Shown here: in pieces, positions 62,529 through 64,000 of the stretch | How the letters are laid out: every line of letters begins with the position of its first letter | Numbering within the stretch: the first letter of the stretch is position 1 | From: Burkholderia seminalis DSM 23518 | Lineage (GTDB): Bacteria; Pseudomonadota; Gammaproteobacteria; Burkholderiales; Burkholderiaceae | Length of the DNA: 64,000 nucleotides | Reading direction: 5' to 3' | Assembly (NCBI RefSeq): GCF_902832885.1 | Contig: NZ_CADFDK010000003.1 | Span: 682,001-746,000, forward strand | Made by a program: the position numbers and the translations under genes | Notes under the pieces: model-generated | What the model was told of the DNA's origin: nothing | The model's input: the letters and a program-made list of their open reading frames with translations, nothing else | Database searches by the model: none

Positions 62529-63497
62529 CTACCGCGCCGCGCGAGCGCGGTGCCTGAACAGGCAGACCAGCTCGCTCGCCACGTGCGCGGCGGCCAGCGC
62601 GGTAATGTCAGCGTGATCGTAGGCGGGCGCGACCTCGACCACGTCCGCGCCGACCAGGTCGACCGACGTGAGCCCGCGGATGATCGACAGCGCCTGCGCG
62701 CTCGACAGGCCGCCCGGCACGGGCGTACCCGTGCCGGGCGCGAACGCCGGATCGAGCCCGTCGACGTCGAAGGTGAAATAGGTCGGCCGCGCGCCGACGA
62801 TCTCGACGATTCGGGCAATGGTCGCGTTCACGCCGTGCTCATGCACCCACGCCGCGTCGAGCACCGACACGCCCATGAAATCGTCGTTCCACGTCCGGAT
62901 ACCGATCTGCACCGAGTGGGCAGGATCGATCAGGCCGTCCTTGATCGCCTTGTAGAACATCGACCCGTGATTGAGGCTGTCCGGCCGATCGTCCGGCCAG
63001 GTATCGCAGTGCGCATCGAAATGGATCAGCGAAAGCGGCCGGCCGTATTTTTCCGCATGAGCGACGAGCAGCGGATAACTGATGTAGTGATCGCCGCCGA
63101 GCGTCAGCATCCGTGCACCGGCGTCGAGTATCGTGCGCGCATGCGCGACGATCGTCTCCTTGACGGTCGACGGATTGTGTACGTCGAGCCAGCAGTCGCC
63201 GTAGTCGATTACCGCATAGTCGTCGAACGGATTGATCCCCCACGGATACGGCAGCAGCACGCCGAGCTGGCTGCTCGCCGCGCGGATCGCGCGCGGGCCG
63301 AGCCGCGCGCCCGGACGGTTGGTCGTCGCGATATCGAGCGGCACGCCCGTCACGGCGAGATCGACGCCGGCCAGTTCCTTCGTATACAGACGCCGCATGA
63401 ACGACACCACGCCCGCATAGGTATTCTCCTTCGACGAACCGTATGGCGACTCGCGGCGGATCGCGCCGTCTCCACGTACGACCGACTGCTTCTGCAT
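62529..63497 (-). CDS. speB: Agmatinase/ureohydrolase
   Basis: A 322-residue arginase-family enzyme with the di-manganese ligands: GGDHYISYP, HFDAHCDT and FDVDGLDPAFAPGTGTP. It would hydrolyse agmatine or a related guanidino compound to urea and an amine. Subgroup substrate (agmatine, guanidinobutyrate, guanidinopropionate) cannot be fixed by eye. It lies between a gamma-glutamyltransferase and a porin gene. Confidence 0.88.
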   Translation of the reverse strand: MQKQSVVRGDGAIRRESPYGSSKENTYAGVVSFMRRLYTKELAGVDLAVTGVPLDIATTNRPGARLGPRAIRAASSQLGVLLPYPWGINPFDDYAVIDYGDCWLDVHNPSTVKETIVAHARTILDAGARMLTLGGDHYISYPLLVAHAEKYGRPLSLIHFDAHCDTWPDDRPDSLNHGSMFYKAIKDGLIDPAHSVQIGIRTWNDDFMGVSVLDAAWVHEHGVNATIARIVEIVGARPTYFTFDVDGLDPAFAPGTGTPVPGGLSSAQALSIIRGLTSVDLVGADVVEVAPAYDHADITALAAAHVASELVCLFRHRARAAR

Positions 63498-63540
63498 GAT
63501 GTCATCCTTGTTTCGTGTGCCGACAATGCGGACGCCCGGG

Positions 63541-64000
63541 TCAGATGCCCAGCGCGCAGCCGTCCTTGCGATGGTCGGACGCGCCGATCAGCGTGCCGGC
63601 CTCCCAGTCGATCCGGATCGCCTGCGCGCCGCCGATCGCCCAGTTCGGCGCGACGAGGTTGAAGCCGCGTCGCGTGAGCGCTTCGCGCACCGCCGCGGGC
63701 ATCGTGCATTCGACCTCCACTTGATCGGTACCCGGCCGCGGAAAGATGCGCGGCAGGTCGATCGCCGTCTGCAGGTCCAGATCGTAGTCGAGCACCTTCG
63801 ACAGGAAGTGCGCATGTCCCATCGCCTGGTAGTGGCCACCCATCACGCCGAACGTGATCTGCACCTTGCCGTCGCGGGTCACCATGCCGGGGATGATCGT
63901 ATGCATCGGCCTCGCGTGCGGCGCGATCGCGTTCGGGTGGCCCGCTTCGAGCGTGAAGCTCTGGCCGCGGTTGTGCAGCATCACGCCCGTTTGCGCGGAC
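63541..64000 (-). CDS. Gamma-glutamyltransferase family protein (C-terminal part; 5' end outside window)
   Basis: The frame is open to the window edge; the visible ~153 residues are the C-terminal end of the small GGT subunit: TGVMLHNRGQSFTL, HTIIPGMVTRDGKVQITFGVMGGHYQ and GASDHRKDGCALG. GGT enzymes cleave or transfer gamma-glutamyl groups (glutathione, gamma-glutamyl amines). The catalytic Thr is outside the window. It precedes speB by 43 bp on the same strand, so the two may form an operon for guanidino or polyamine-related compounds. Confidence 0.88.
   Translation of the reverse strand, partial: SAQTGVMLHNRGQSFTLEAGHPNAIAPHARPMHTIIPGMVTRDGKVQITFGVMGGHYQAMGHAHFLSKVLDYDLDLQTAIDLPRIFPRPGTDQVEVECTMPAAVREALTRRGFNLVAPNWAIGGAQAIRIDWEAGTLIGASDHRKDGCALGI

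Overview
The window is high-GC (mid to high 60s by eye) DNA from a Gram-negative betaproteobacterium, most likely Burkholderia (cepacia-complex type). The evidence is an H-NS protein of the short Burkholderia kind, a Porin_4-type porin, many LysR/AraC/TetR/LacI regulators, and many transport and catabolic genes with no housekeeping core. It reads like a secondary chromosome. Assignment is by family resemblance only; no search was possible.

Layout. 1-5 kb: 3' part of an AraC regulator, then a four-gene glycine-betaine/choline-type ABC importer operon. 5-11 kb: an unusual fusion of an alpha/beta-hydrolase-like domain with PEP-synthase-like domains, a DUF169 protein, a small lipoprotein, a MarR-GNAT fusion regulator with two operators in its promoter, and an LprI-like protein. 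11-31 kb: an accessory block with lower GC in parts. It starts with an IS256-type transposase remnant and carries a TetR-controlled aromatic meta-cleavage cluster (flavoprotein hydroxylase, extradiol dioxygenase, FAH-family hydrolase, acyl-CoA ligase, OmpW). After an ISNCY-type transposase remnant come XRE-cupin, AraC and Fur-family regulators, a complete RND efflux operon and a TonB-dependent receptor with a Fur-box-like site. The block ends at a truncated potF-like gene.

31-38 kb: MFS transporter and LOG-family protein, H-NS, and a retron: a 449-aa reverse transcriptase with YADD, preceded by a promoter and a structured non-coding RNA with matching a1/a2 repeats. A hypothetical gene behind a GA-repeat leader, an RmlD-like reductase and DoxX follow. 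38-43 kb: a ribokinase/MFS/DapA-like operon facing its LacI repressor, with two candidate operators. 43-48.5 kb: LprI-like protein, a Fic AMPylase with two 27-bp palindromes at its promoter, LysR, pirin, wrbA. 48.5-53 kb: small secreted protein, lrgAB, a secreted esterase, ohr and a TetR gene that share an identical operator-like sequence. 53-58 kb: membrane histidine kinase, NarL-type response regulator, GAF hybrid kinase. 58-64 kb: TetR with a palindromic operator, a decayed hydrolase, an ABC exporter, a DUF4262 fragment, porin, agmatinase and the end of a gamma-glutamyltransferase.

The most notable item is the retron: promoter, a1/a2 duplex, AGC branch-type motif, msr-like hairpins, msd-like hairpin and RT gene are all visible in the expected order. 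Next in interest are the hydrolase/PEP-synthase-like fusion with a lost nucleophile, and several tight operator layouts (Fic, TetR/ohr, MarR-GNAT, LacI).
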